DNA of 48,969 nt from Bacillota bacterium (GCA_017941085.1 JAGAXF010000023.1:1-48969); one strand, 5' to 3'; positions 36,238 to 45,452 are shown, counted from the stretch's first letter. Notes: a model not told the origin generated them from the letters alone. Translations and numbers: made by a program.

Positions 36238-37008
36238 CTATTTAATCTCTTTCTTTTCCGAGAGCTTTTTCCAAATGAAATAAACCAGATGAAAAAGTAT
36301 GGCGGTTATGGCTGTTAAACATATTATCCGTAATACGATGTTTTCCGGGAGAAAATCCATAGGGCTGGTCCCTATAGTTGCATCATCCGAGGGCTTAAGA
36401 TACATATAGTTGGCCATTTCAATTTTGCTGTTGGCATAGCTACAAACCAAGCTCAGAGCCAACAAGCCACCGATTGTGGTCCAGATGTGCTTGTACTTTG
36501 GAGCTTCCCCTTTAACGAAAATTAAGTACATGGTGGCATAAATGGGAAGCTCATGTTCCAACCAGAATTGATAGTATCTATAGTAGCCTGGCCCCTCCCT
36601 GCTTATAACCGCCGGGGTTAGAATCGCCAGGGTGGCAAATACCAATGTGACGTAAAAATTAATGTTAAATAAAGTATTGTTAAGGCTCATAAGAGCAAAG
36701 GCTGCACAAATCAAACCCCATTGACAAACCTGCAGGGGAAGCCTATTCATGAGAGTATACTCACCATACTCATCGCCGGTATACAGAAGTCGCCAATAAT
36801 AGGACATTTCCACCACAAGCATTACAAAGGCCAGCACAAATCTAAAGGTTCCTTCTCCCTTCCAATTTCTGATGGTTTCTCTATATTTGTAGGTTAGAAA
36901 AATTGCCGCAATCAATAGGCATATGGGAAGGAAATGCCAAAAGGAGAAATATTGAAAGTCACCCGGTTCTCCATATCCAAAAAACCCTTCGCCACTAAAA
37001 TCATACAT
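36238..37008 (-). CDS. YwaF/TIGR02206-family membrane protein
   Basis: A 256-residue protein with seven or so hydrophobic segments. The motifs NRLPLQVCQWGL and GPGYYRYYQFWLEHELPIYATMYL match the YwaF family of predicted integral membrane proteins, whose function is unknown. ATG 37008 has AGGACGG upstream. The stop lies about 35 nt before the riboswitch -10, so the two units are adjacent but separate. Confidence 0.8.
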   Translation of the reverse strand: MYDFSGEGFFGYGEPGDFQYFSFWHFLPICLLIAAIFLTYKYRETIRNWKGEGTFRFVLAFVMLVVEMSYYWRLLYTGDEYGEYTLMNRLPLQVCQWGLICAAFALMSLNNTLFNINFYVTLVFATLAILTPAVISREGPGYYRYYQFWLEHELPIYATMYLIFVKGEAPKYKHIWTTIGGLLALSLVCSYANSKIEMANYMYLKPSDDATIGTSPMDFLPENIVLRIICLTAITAILFHLVYFIWKKLSEKKEIK

Positions 37009-37152
37009 GTTATCTTACCGTCCTATTATTCTAAACTCCAATGCCCTCTTTATTTGATCATCATATTTACATAATACTCTTCAGCCTAGGTAGACGCAAC
37101 CAAATCCGGAATTTTCATTATAAGGATTCTTTCAAAACTATTCCCAATTAAT

Positions 37153-37362
37153 CTATTCCAAATCCTCCCTATATTCCAAAATATCTCCCGGCTGACAATC
37201 CAGAGCCCGGCAAATCTTATTAAGGGTTTCTATACGTACCGCTTTTGCTTTACCGGTTTTTAAAATAGAAAGATTGGACATGGTGATTCCCACTTTTTCC
37301 GAAAGAGCAGAAAGACTCATTTTACGCTTTGCCAGCATTACATCAAGATTAAATACTATCAT
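37153..37362 (-). CDS. small XRE-family regulator (YozG-type) paired with DUF2975 protein
   Basis: A 69-residue helix-turn-helix protein consisting of almost nothing but the Cro/C1 domain (SLSALSEKVGITMSNLSILK) and ending DCQPGDILEYRED. This type is regularly encoded after DUF2975 membrane proteins. ATG 37362 with AGGTGATAGCT upstream is chosen over GTG 37371. It begins about 10 nt after the DUF2975 stop, so the pair is co-transcribed. Confidence 0.88.
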   Translation of the reverse strand: MIVFNLDVMLAKRKMSLSALSEKVGITMSNLSILKTGKAKAVRIETLNKICRALDCQPGDILEYREDLE

Positions 37363-37371
37363 AGCTATCAC

Positions 37372-37857
37372 CTATACCGTTAGATCGTGCTCTTCCTTAA
37401 GGTCCGACGCCTCCTCTGTTATCTTTGCAAGGATCTGAAAGACCCTTGCAACGCAAACAGCAGCAATTATTACTGCCGGTGTAATAATAACAGTGAGTCC
37501 CGGCTGCCCCGCTCCCAGGAATCCTACAATAATCATTCCAAGAGGAAAAATCAAAGCGTCCAAATATGCCAGCAAAGCGATGGATTTCAGTCGCTTTACA
37601 TTTTCTTTAATAAAACAGCCTTCTTCACTGCCTACACTGGAGAAAATCTGCCAAGCCGGAACAAAGGCTAGGATAATTGGAACAGCAAAACACCATGACC
37701 AGATAAGGCATGGAATAAATGCAAAGGCATATTCAGGATTGTTTGCTTCAATGGATTTACCAATAACAGGCACAACCATAGCAAATATAATCAATACAAA
37801 GAGAAGTAAAAGAATCAAGATTAGCTTAAGCTGATGAGATAAGGATATTCTATTCAT
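37372..37857 (-). CDS. DUF2975 membrane protein
   Basis: A 161-residue protein with four hydrophobic segments (about 12-32, 47-68, 95-115, 122-145), the topology of DUF2975. Function is unknown; the constant partner is a small XRE regulator such as the one just downstream. ATG 37857 is preferred because GGAGGTGATTGGC lies upstream; an earlier in-frame start at 37872 lacks this spacing. Confidence 0.82.
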   Translation of the reverse strand: MNRISLSHQLKLILILLLLFVLIIFAMVVPVIGKSIEANNPEYAFAFIPCLIWSWCFAVPIILAFVPAWQIFSSVGSEEGCFIKENVKRLKSIALLAYLDALIFPLGMIIVGFLGAGQPGLTVIITPAVIIAAVCVARVFQILAKITEEASDLKEEHDLTV

Positions 37858-37942
37858 GCCAATCACCTCCAAGGCAAGAATAGCACTTCCCTATATGAAT
37901 GTCAATAATAATTTATCGATTTACAATAAATACCCTCCAGAG

Positions 37943-39592
37943 CTATTCTTTTCCCCCAAAGAGTTTCCTGACAGATGATCCTAGTTCCACAGCAACAAAT
38001 CCTGTCAGAATTCCAATCTTTCGTATAATTGGAACATTATAGAATATAAAGTAAGTATTGCTTGTAAGGTAGTATTTAAGCAGCGGAAATAGAGCTTCAT
38101 CCCTCTTGGTTAGTTCTTCCTGTCTTTGATAGATTTCATCCCCTATTACCATGGTGTTTCTGGAGGATGCGTCATATCCCTTCCATTCTAAATCTCCTGC
38201 AGAAGGGTTTCCGGTCTTTGCAAAGTTAACCCACATCTCTTGTACCTTTGATGCAATCAAAGGGTCCGCAGGGTTACCGGTATAAATTGTATCTTCCAAA
38301 TTATTGAGAACATACGCTAGCTCCACAGCGTGGCACGCTCCCATATTGGGTATATCCGACGGTTTTTCCCAAAAGTACATATATACATTTCCACCATTGG
38401 CAGAATGAGCCTCTGCCATCTTTATAGCAGGAAGCCTAAAATAAATATCATTGTATACTTCCGAAACAGCCCAGGACTTGTCACCAATGGCCTCCGCTTC
38501 TTCTTTAAGGATAGCCGTTAGATTATCCTTCTCTACCGGAGTCATGAAATTCATATGACTTTTAGGAATAACTCTGCATTGATATTTAAACAGACCCTCG
38601 CTTCCCAGTTCCGATATCCAGTATCTGAGTTCGTCTGCATTTGTCCCTATTAATATATCTATATTGGGATCGATTCCATCTTTATATGATCCATAGACAT
38701 CCTCCGGAATAACAATTCCATCTCTCTCCGGGAAATTATTATCGTCATTTAGTTTTTCATTTATCTTCTTTATCTGATTTTCGGAAAGAGCCAGAAGGTC
38801 ATCCATAGTCTTAGCACCGGATTCTTTTAGAAGCTTATCTGTTAATATAAGGCATTGCTCTTTTCCTGATGTTAGGGCAATAGATCCACTTTCGGCTATT
38901 ATCCTATGAAACAGGCCCTTGGCTTCAGGGATAAGGGGAAGCAGGGATACTGAACCTGCTCCTGCAGATTCCCCCCAAATAGTAACATTACTCTTGTCAC
39001 CGCCAAATGACTCTATATTGTCCTGCAAGTATTTTAAGGCGCAGACCTGGTCCAATAGACCTAAGTTTCCGCTTTTGCTATATGATTCTCCACCCGGAAC
39101 GGCTGAAAAATCCATGAATCCCAATATTCCGATTCTATACGTTATTACAACAAGCACAACTTCGGGATGTGCTTTAACAAAGTTGTGGCCATCGTACAAA
39201 GGATCTGCAGTTCCTCCCCAGCCATAGTTTCCTCCGTGTATAAATACCATTACCGGTCGTTTCTGACCTTGATAGCCGGAGGAAGTCCAGATATTGAGGT
39301 ATAGGCAATCCTCGCCTTGCTCATAAAAAGAAGCTCTCTCAGAATCTGCCAATGTCTGTATGGGAGATTTGGCATTGTAATATGCCTCATATATACCGTT
39401 GTCGGGAGACGTACAGCAAGGCTCCTTCCACCTAAGATTTCCAATTGGAGCCTTGGCAAAAGGTATTCCCTTGAAGGATACGACACCTTCATTTTCTACA
39501 CCAACAAAAGTGCCATTCACGCATTTGGCAGAATAGTCTTCCTTTCCTTCAGGGATTCTTTCTAACACTTGATTATTATTATAAGTTTGCAT
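37943..39592 (-). CDS. type-B carboxylesterase
   Basis: A 549-residue alpha/beta-hydrolase of the carboxylesterase/acetylcholinesterase family. Visible: oxyanion hole HGGNYGWG, nucleophile elbow WGESAGAGSVSL, acid region GTNADELRYW and the His in MGACHAVELAYV. The C-terminus has extra residues ending in a hydrophobic segment (IGILTGFVAVEL). No signal peptide is seen. ATG 39592 with GAGGG 5 nt upstream is chosen; GTG 39619 lies almost at the predicted transcript start. It is divergent from the MATE gene and may belong with the NRPS locus. Confidence 0.85.
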   Translation of the reverse strand: MQTYNNNQVLERIPEGKEDYSAKCVNGTFVGVENEGVVSFKGIPFAKAPIGNLRWKEPCCTSPDNGIYEAYYNAKSPIQTLADSERASFYEQGEDCLYLNIWTSSGYQGQKRPVMVFIHGGNYGWGGTADPLYDGHNFVKAHPEVVLVVITYRIGILGFMDFSAVPGGESYSKSGNLGLLDQVCALKYLQDNIESFGGDKSNVTIWGESAGAGSVSLLPLIPEAKGLFHRIIAESGSIALTSGKEQCLILTDKLLKESGAKTMDDLLALSENQIKKINEKLNDDNNFPERDGIVIPEDVYGSYKDGIDPNIDILIGTNADELRYWISELGSEGLFKYQCRVIPKSHMNFMTPVEKDNLTAILKEEAEAIGDKSWAVSEVYNDIYFRLPAIKMAEAHSANGGNVYMYFWEKPSDIPNMGACHAVELAYVLNNLEDTIYTGNPADPLIASKVQEMWVNFAKTGNPSAGDLEWKGYDASSRNTMVIGDEIYQRQEELTKRDEALFPLLKYYLTSNTYFIFYNVPIIRKIGILTGFVAVELGSSVRKLFGGKE

Positions 39593-39608
39593 ATATTCCC
39601 TCGACTCT

Positions 39609-39677
39609 TTTGAGTTCACTTTTAGTTTATTATATCACCTTAACTCAAATATCAAAAGGTTGTTAATTATTTGATAT
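39609..39677. promoter_or_regulatory. divergent promoter region with two inverted repeats
   Basis: Two 8-bp inverted repeats lie between the esterase and MATE genes. TTTGAGTT (39609-39616) with AACTCAAA (39642-39649) brackets the esterase extended -10 (minus-strand TGATATAAT near 39631-39639). ATATCAAA (39649-39656) with TTTGATAT (39670-39677) lies just upstream of the MATE -10 TATAAT (39690-39695). The positions suit operators for a shared regulator, which is not encoded nearby. Confidence 0.4.
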
Positions 39678-39707
39678 GGTTGTAATATATATAATATCAA
39701 CACATAT

Positions 39708-39746
39708 ATGAAACTACTTTATATAAATAAAAAGGCGTTGTTTTGA
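39708..39746 (+). CDS. possible leader peptide coupled to the MATE gene
   Basis: A 12-codon frame, MKLLYINKKALF, starts 13 nt after the MATE -10 hexamer and ends with a TGA that overlaps the MATE TTG start as TTGA (39743-39746). The overlap and the non-ATG start suggest translational coupling. In such AT-rich DNA it could be chance. Confidence 0.3.
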   Translation: MKLLYINKKALF

Positions 39747-41488
39747 CTAAGCAAAATACTAATAAAAGTTCAACTCTCATATCTCGTAAATTTTTATCCA
39801 TGCTTCTTGGAGGGACCATGACAATGATGGTCATCTCTTTTATTTTAATGTCAGACTCTTTGATTGCGGGAGCTTTTATTGGAGAGAATGCTTCAGCCGG
39901 GGTAACATTGGTTCTGCCTATCTTCGCTGCCTCCGGTTTCTTTGGTTCACTTTTTTCATTGGGTATTCCCATAATGTTTGATCGTGCCATGGGAAATTTC
40001 AATAAAGAGCAGGCTCACCACATCTTTGGATTCGGCCTCCTTGCCTCTGTCTCAGTAGGTATAGCCCTCTTCCTTTTTGCCTTGTTCCTGGGGGATATTT
40101 ATATAAGGATGAATAACCCAAGTCATGAAGTTTTAGAATTCGCACGAGGATATTTATATTGGATTAAATTCTCCGTTTTGGTTCTTCCGGTTCAGATGCT
40201 TCTGTCTGAGATGGTATTCCACGACGGCGACGAAACCATTTCGACTATAGCAAGTATTGTACAAGGCCTTGGTAATGTAGCGGCATCAATAATACTTGCT
40301 AATGTAATAGGAATTCAAGGAATAGGTCTTGCATCTTTTCTATTCAATATAGTATCGATGATGATATTAGGCATTCACTTTCTCAGAAAAACCAATTCTC
40401 TTAGGTTTAATATCTTTTTTTCCTCAGAGCTTATTTTACCGGTCTTTCGCTTCGGTATTATAGACGCCAGCACGTACCTATATCTTGCAATACTTGCTGT
40501 TGTGTTTAACGCCTTTGTTCCTGCGCACTTTGGCGCTGAATACCTAATCCTGGTATCTGCTTTGGTTCTCATAAAAGAACTGCATCTAGTCTTTGATGGA
40601 ATAGGCGAAGCTCTTAGTCCAATCGTCAGCATCTACTTGGGAGAGGAATGCTATGCCGGTGTACGGTCTACCTATCGCCTGGCAAAAAGATCTGCCATTA
40701 TCGAGGGAATAATTGCCACAATCCTGCTTCTGTTATTTGCCCCCATTATTCCGGTTGTTCTGCATGTTTCAGATCCCATCGTCTTCGAAACCGTAACCTT
40801 GGGCGTAAGGCTATTTTCCTTAAGTTCGGCCTTTGTAAGTTTGCTTTACCTTTTAACATCCTACTTTCTTCTGCGGGGCAAAATTCTTCTTGGAACTATA
40901 GCTTGCGGTTTAAGGGACGTCTTCCTATATGTTCCCCTGGGAGTCATTGGTGGTCTATTATTCGGTATGATGGGCATGCTTGTTGGTCTCAGCATAGCTC
41001 CAATCCTGTCATATCTTATAGCTCTCACTATAGTCACTTTGAGATATGGCAAAGATAACAGCCCACTTATGCTGAAGGAATTGGAGGACAAAATCCCCTC
41101 TAAGGTTTTTGGACTGGTAGTTGAGCCCAATGATGTTGTTCGACTAACCAAGGATGTTAAAGACTTTCTCAAAGGCAGCAATATTGAGGACGTCACTATC
41201 GGTAGAGTTGAATTCCTACTAGAGGAATTCTATATGTTGGTTCACGAAAAAAATGATGGCAAGCCCGTACAGAGCGAATGTGCCATCATTTTAAGACCTG
41301 AAGGCGTTCAGATTGTTGAAAGAGATAATGGCATTCTTTTCGATATCGCCGAAGATGAGAACACCATCACCTCTCTAACATCCTATGTAGTTTCTTTATA
41401 TATTGAGAAATTGAATGTTGAAAAAAAATATCTAAAAACTATGAGTTTTAACCGAAGTTCATTTCTAGTTAAACACCCAACAGATTAA
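39743..41488 (+). CDS. MATE-family transporter with fused C-terminal anti-sigma-like ATPase domain
   Basis: A 581-residue fusion. Residues 1-about 440 form a twelve-helix MATE exporter (H+ or Na+ antiport of small molecules). Residues about 445-581 are soluble and resemble the histidine-kinase-like ATPase domain of anti-sigma factors: RVEFLLEEFYMLVHEKND fits the N-box and RDNGILFDIAED fits the D-x-G-x-x-F-D motif. The usual N-box Asn is replaced, so it may not hydrolyse ATP. The only usable start is TTG 39743, since an in-frame stop lies at 39728. It converges on the NRPS gene, 36 nt between stops, and is the best exporter candidate for its product. Confidence 0.8.
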   Translation: MTKQNTNKSSTLISRKFLSMLLGGTMTMMVISFILMSDSLIAGAFIGENASAGVTLVLPIFAASGFFGSLFSLGIPIMFDRAMGNFNKEQAHHIFGFGLLASVSVGIALFLFALFLGDIYIRMNNPSHEVLEFARGYLYWIKFSVLVLPVQMLLSEMVFHDGDETISTIASIVQGLGNVAASIILANVIGIQGIGLASFLFNIVSMMILGIHFLRKTNSLRFNIFFSSELILPVFRFGIIDASTYLYLAILAVVFNAFVPAHFGAEYLILVSALVLIKELHLVFDGIGEALSPIVSIYLGEECYAGVRSTYRLAKRSAIIEGIIATILLLLFAPIIPVVLHVSDPIVFETVTLGVRLFSLSSAFVSLLYLLTSYFLLRGKILLGTIACGLRDVFLYVPLGVIGGLLFGMMGMLVGLSIAPILSYLIALTIVTLRYGKDNSPLMLKELEDKIPSKVFGLVVEPNDVVRLTKDVKDFLKGSNIEDVTIGRVEFLLEEFYMLVHEKNDGKPVQSECAIILRPEGVQIVERDNGILFDIAEDENTITSLTSYVVSLYIEKLNVEKKYLKTMSFNRSSFLVKHPTD

Positions 41489-41524
41489 TCCATTTTAATT
41501 CACTATCCATCCACCTGATAAAAA

Positions 41525-44515
41525 CTATTTTTTTCTGCTAAATCTGCCCTTAAGCACACTGAAGAATGAATGCTTGTCTTCCAACTTTGCCTTCAGTTCT
41601 CCAATCGTAACATCCGTCTGTGAATTGTGGGTTACCATGGACTGAGCAAGTTTGACATAGATATCTTTGAAGCGCTCTATGCTGGCCTCCTCGTAGAGAC
41701 TTGCGGCAAAGTCAATCATGAGCTCAAGTCCATCCTCGCCATCCAAAACCTCGATATCCAGGAATGTCTGGGATGCTGCCTGATTCTGTCTGACGTCAAC
41801 CATTTCTATATCGAAAGCTTCGGCACCATTCATATCGCGAATGTCTTGCTGATAAAGAAGATATGCAGATTCACCATCGGCAACGTGACTGTTTAATTCC
41901 ACGTAGGGATAACAGCTATGCTCAATTCCCTTCTGAACTTGCTCCTGAACATCCAGGAACAAATTCCTAAGTGTATCGGAATCCTTTAATCTAACTGCAA
42001 CCGGAAGATCCCTGAATAGTAAGCCTACTGTGGACATGCTTTGGGTATCCTCACGCCCGTTGTAAATCCAGGATATTTTGATGTCCTGTTTTTTGTTGTA
42101 CACGGAGATTGCCAAGAGAGCTACGGTTATAAAGAATTCATTTCTACTGATTCTGTATGCCCGCTCCATAGCATTCATCTGAGGTTGCTCAATATTTAGA
42201 GGTGCAAATATTTCTCCCAGTTCATTTTCTCTAGACTCATGATCAAGCTCTGGGTATGTAGACCACTCAATTCCATCATATCTATCCTCAAAATATTTCT
42301 TGCTCTCTTCATAGAATTCAGTGTGCTCTTCCTCTTCCCTTCTCTTTAATGTCAGGTAATAGTAATCAGTGTCTATGGGCATTCCCATGTAGGCCTTGCC
42401 GATACTCTCCATAAATACCTTCATGGATGTTCCATCGAACATTGAATGATGCACATCAAAGAAAACATATCCCGCTTTTTCGGTTTCAAATACTCTGCAC
42501 CTATATAGTGGTCCATCGATTATCTTGAATGGATAAACAAGGGTGTCCTTAACAAATCTAAATTCAAATTCGCTGAGCCTTTCAACATGAATGTCGTTCA
42601 CTGATTCCGGATTGTATTGCTGCTGAAGCTCACCATCCTCATTCCAGGAGAAGGTTGTAAGTAGCGCAGGATGGCTTTTTATGGCTTCCTTCATAACCTC
42701 GGTCATTCTCTCCATGTCAAACATTTCTTTGTCCATCTTCATGAGAGTATAGAGGTTATACATGGTTGAGCTCGGCGTATACAGCTGATAATCAACCATA
42801 TATAGCTGCTCCGTTGTTAAAGGATGCGAAGTTTTAATTGCTTCCTCATTCTTTTCATCCGGGCTCACTCCGTCATCCATCAAGCGTGATTTTTCGTAGA
42901 GTTCAGCTATTTTTTCCGGAGTTCTTCCTCTAAATATTTCGTTGGCAGTTAATCCCGGAAGATCACATTCCGTAATGAGTTCAATGGATGCAAGAGAGTC
43001 CCCTCCCATTTCATAGAAATCATCATGGATACCAACTTGGCTTAAGTGAAGGACTTTCTCAAATCCTGCACAAAGGAGCTTCTCCAAATCATTTCTCGGT
43101 TCAACATAATCGCTCTTGAAGTCTTTGATGTCGGGCTGCGGAAGGGCTTTCCTATCCATCTTGCCATTTGCCTTTAGTGGAATCTCGTCAATCTTCATAT
43201 AGAAGGACGGGATCATGTAGTAAGGAAGTCTCTTGGAGAGTTCCTCTCTCATTTTGTCGGAATCTATCTCGACGTCCTCCGTAACATAGGCACAGAGGAA
43301 GCTCTTCCCGTTATCCTCAAATCCCTTGGCTGCAACCCAGTCAACACCCAGAACCTGTTTAACCGCAGCTTCAATTTCCGCCGGTTCAATTCTGTTTCCG
43401 TTTATCTTAATCATGTCCCCGGAACGACCCAGCAGTACATAGTTTCCATCAGGGTTCTTCCGAGCTAGGTCTCCCGAGTGGAACATTCCATCCTTGAAGG
43501 CTTTTTCTGTTTCCTCCGGTAGGTTCAAATATCCACGAACATATTCGTCCTGGAAGCAAAGCTCTCCTATTTCTCCATCGGCTACTTCCTGGCCATCTTC
43601 ACCAATCAGTTTTATTTCTATATCCACGTGAGGATATCCGATTGGACATGTTTCATAAGCCCTGTCTATTTCAAAGAAGCCAACTGCAAACCCCGCTTCG
43701 CTGGCAGCATAGATATTAATAAGGTCACAACCATCCATGCTGATGTTGTTTGCCGGCTCACTGCCAACAAAAAGCATACGAAGGAAAGGTCCCGTTTGTC
43801 CACCTAGCATGCGGACATAGGATGGAGTTATAAAGGTTATTGTTATCCTCTTTGTTAAAAAGAATTTAGCAAGGGCCTTGGGATTTTTAATAGTGGCATA
43901 AGAAACGATATAATTCCTTCCGCGAAATACGTTTAATCCCGCCAGGATTACAATTACAGTGGCCACAAAGTTCATGGGAGACAAGGTAGCCAATCTGTCT
44001 TTTTCAGTAAATGGAACTTCACCGTTGATGGTGATAGAGTCTATCGCTCTTTGCAGATTTCCATATTCATGGAGTACCCCCTTTGGATTACCTGTTGTTC
44101 CGGATGTGTAAATGGCATATGCCGCATCATGGGGATCCGGGTCTTCATGACCCTCCAGGTATTCGGTATGCATGACTATATCCCAGTTTTCTGACGTTAT
44201 TTCAAATTTGCAGCTACAGTCATTTTTGATATACTCAATTCTTTCGGGCGCATATGTGTCCTCTACAAGTGCCCAGGCAGCACCTGCCTTCCATACGCCT
44301 ATCATGGCAATAATAGGAAGAACGCCTCTGGGAAGATCAATCAGAACAAAATCCTCTTTGCCGATGCCGTTCTCCTTTAGATACCCATAAACTCTACCTG
44401 ACATGTCTTCAAGTTGAGCATAGGTTACTCCTTTTGAATGGGCATCATCGAAAAGAATTGCTGCATTGGGGTCCTGTTTAGTATAGTCCTTTAAAATATC
44501 AATTATTGTTTTCAT
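41525..44515 (-). CDS. single-module NRPS protein, adenylation-carrier-condensation
   Basis: A 996-residue protein. Adenylation domain (1-about 475): YTSGTTGNPKG (A3, 136-146), NIYAASEAG (A5), GRSGDMIKINGNRIEP (A8) and NGKMDRKALP with Lys452 (A10). Carrier domain (about 475-545): MGGDSLASIEL, phosphopantetheine site Ser507. Condensation-type domain (about 560-950): intact HHSMFDG (689-695). The order A-T-C is the reverse of an ordinary C-A-T module and there is no thioesterase, so the C domain probably releases the activated acyl group onto a free nucleophile. Asp of the usual A4 motif is not seen at 180-190 (PMNFVATVIV). GAGGGTGAG precedes the ATG. No phosphopantetheinyl transferase is in the window. 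Confidence 0.88.
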   Translation of the reverse strand: MKTIIDILKDYTKQDPNAAILFDDAHSKGVTYAQLEDMSGRVYGYLKENGIGKEDFVLIDLPRGVLPIIAMIGVWKAGAAWALVEDTYAPERIEYIKNDCSCKFEITSENWDIVMHTEYLEGHEDPDPHDAAYAIYTSGTTGNPKGVLHEYGNLQRAIDSITINGEVPFTEKDRLATLSPMNFVATVIVILAGLNVFRGRNYIVSYATIKNPKALAKFFLTKRITITFITPSYVRMLGGQTGPFLRMLFVGSEPANNISMDGCDLINIYAASEAGFAVGFFEIDRAYETCPIGYPHVDIEIKLIGEDGQEVADGEIGELCFQDEYVRGYLNLPEETEKAFKDGMFHSGDLARKNPDGNYVLLGRSGDMIKINGNRIEPAEIEAAVKQVLGVDWVAAKGFEDNGKSFLCAYVTEDVEIDSDKMREELSKRLPYYMIPSFYMKIDEIPLKANGKMDRKALPQPDIKDFKSDYVEPRNDLEKLLCAGFEKVLHLSQVGIHDDFYEMGGDSLASIELITECDLPGLTANEIFRGRTPEKIAELYEKSRLMDDGVSPDEKNEEAIKTSHPLTTEQLYMVDYQLYTPSSTMYNLYTLMKMDKEMFDMERMTEVMKEAIKSHPALLTTFSWNEDGELQQQYNPESVNDIHVERLSEFEFRFVKDTLVYPFKIIDGPLYRCRVFETEKAGYVFFDVHHSMFDGTSMKVFMESIGKAYMGMPIDTDYYYLTLKRREEEEHTEFYEESKKYFEDRYDGIEWSTYPELDHESRENELGEIFAPLNIEQPQMNAMERAYRISRNEFFITVALLAISVYNKKQDIKISWIYNGREDTQSMSTVGLLFRDLPVAVRLKDSDTLRNLFLDVQEQVQKGIEHSCYPYVELNSHVADGESAYLLYQQDIRDMNGAEAFDIEMVDVRQNQAASQTFLDIEVLDGEDGLELMIDFAASLYEEASIERFKDIYVKLAQSMVTHNSQTDVTIGELKAKLEDKHSFFSVLKGRFSRKK

Positions 44516-44569
44516 ATTCTCACCCTCAAGTCTCTTTCATCTAAAAATAATACACTATATCTACAAACT

Positions 44570-44627
44570 ACTAGTTCTTCTTTGACTGCTTGCTGAATCA
44601 ATCTCAGACCAACCACTAGTTACTAGT
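44570..44627. repeat. three ACTAGT palindromes upstream of the NRPS gene
   Basis: ACTAGT occurs at 44570, 44615 and 44622; the last two are separated by a single T. They lie 55-112 bp upstream of the NRPS start codon, near an AT-rich -10-like TATTAT. They could be operator half-sites, or chance in AT-rich DNA. The 129-nt gap holds nothing else I can name. Confidence 0.3.
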
Positions 44628-44644
44628 ACTATTATAAATCATTA

Positions 44645-45364
44645 TTATTCATACATAAAGAGAGCAGTGGGCAGTTTTTTACCAGATCGCAGAGTTCTCA
44701 GATACCTTTTCTGTTCATCTGTAATCCTTCTACTCTCCACACTTTTCTGAATGGCTTTGTTGTGGGTCCAGTTATCAAGCCTCTTCTCCTGAATAAAGGG
44801 CAGAATCTTTTCATATTGTTTTGCTAGAGCAGTAGCAAAATACCAGGCAATCATCATATTGACGTAATACTCTTCACTTCTCAGCCGGGCTACCATCTCA
44901 GAATAATGAGGATCAAAATCTTCATCCAGGAAATGATCCATTAGCATCTTCACCCCAAATCTCACAAGATATGGCTTATCAGATTTAATCCACTTCTTTA
45001 TATGGCTAAGCAGCTCCTGCCTATGTTTCTTAAACACCTTTGGCGACATTTGATCACAGGTCGCCCAATTGTCTACAAAGGGCAAAAACCTCTCTAGTTT
45101 ATCCATACATACACCAAGGTCTTTTATGTCTGAGATAATAAAGGCATGCAGCTGGTTTTCTTCGAAAAACTTATGGTGTAATTCCTCCAGAAACTCCTCA
45201 GAATATCCTGATGCCAAAATCTCTTTTGCCAGCCTCTTAAGTTCCGGAGTTCTTACACCTATAATTCTTTCAGAATCAACAGTAGGTATTATTCTGATCT
45301 GCATTTCACGATATTTCAGGTCTTGAAGGTCATAAAGTTTTCTGTGCAATTTCACTTTGTTCAT
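44645..45364 (-). CDS. AlkD-like DNA alkylation repair protein (HEAT repeats)
   Basis: A 239-residue all-helical protein of the DNA alkylation repair family (AlkC/AlkD), monofunctional glycosylases that remove bulky or cationic alkyl bases. Features include VRTPELKRLAKEI near the N-terminus, FVDNWATCDQMSPKVF carrying the conserved catalytic-type Trp/Asp region, and RLDNWTHNKAIQKSVESRRI near the C-terminus. An AAGGTG lies 11 nt before the ATG. Confidence 0.88.
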   Translation of the reverse strand: MNKVKLHRKLYDLQDLKYREMQIRIIPTVDSERIIGVRTPELKRLAKEILASGYSEEFLEELHHKFFEENQLHAFIISDIKDLGVCMDKLERFLPFVDNWATCDQMSPKVFKKHRQELLSHIKKWIKSDKPYLVRFGVKMLMDHFLDEDFDPHYSEMVARLRSEEYYVNMMIAWYFATALAKQYEKILPFIQEKRLDNWTHNKAIQKSVESRRITDEQKRYLRTLRSGKKLPTALFMYE

Positions 45365-45452
45365 ATGCTTTCATGCACCTTACTTTCTAAAAGTCCAGGG
45401 TTAATTAATGCCGTTTTTGCTTGAAGAGCCTATGCCGTTGAGCAGAATGATG

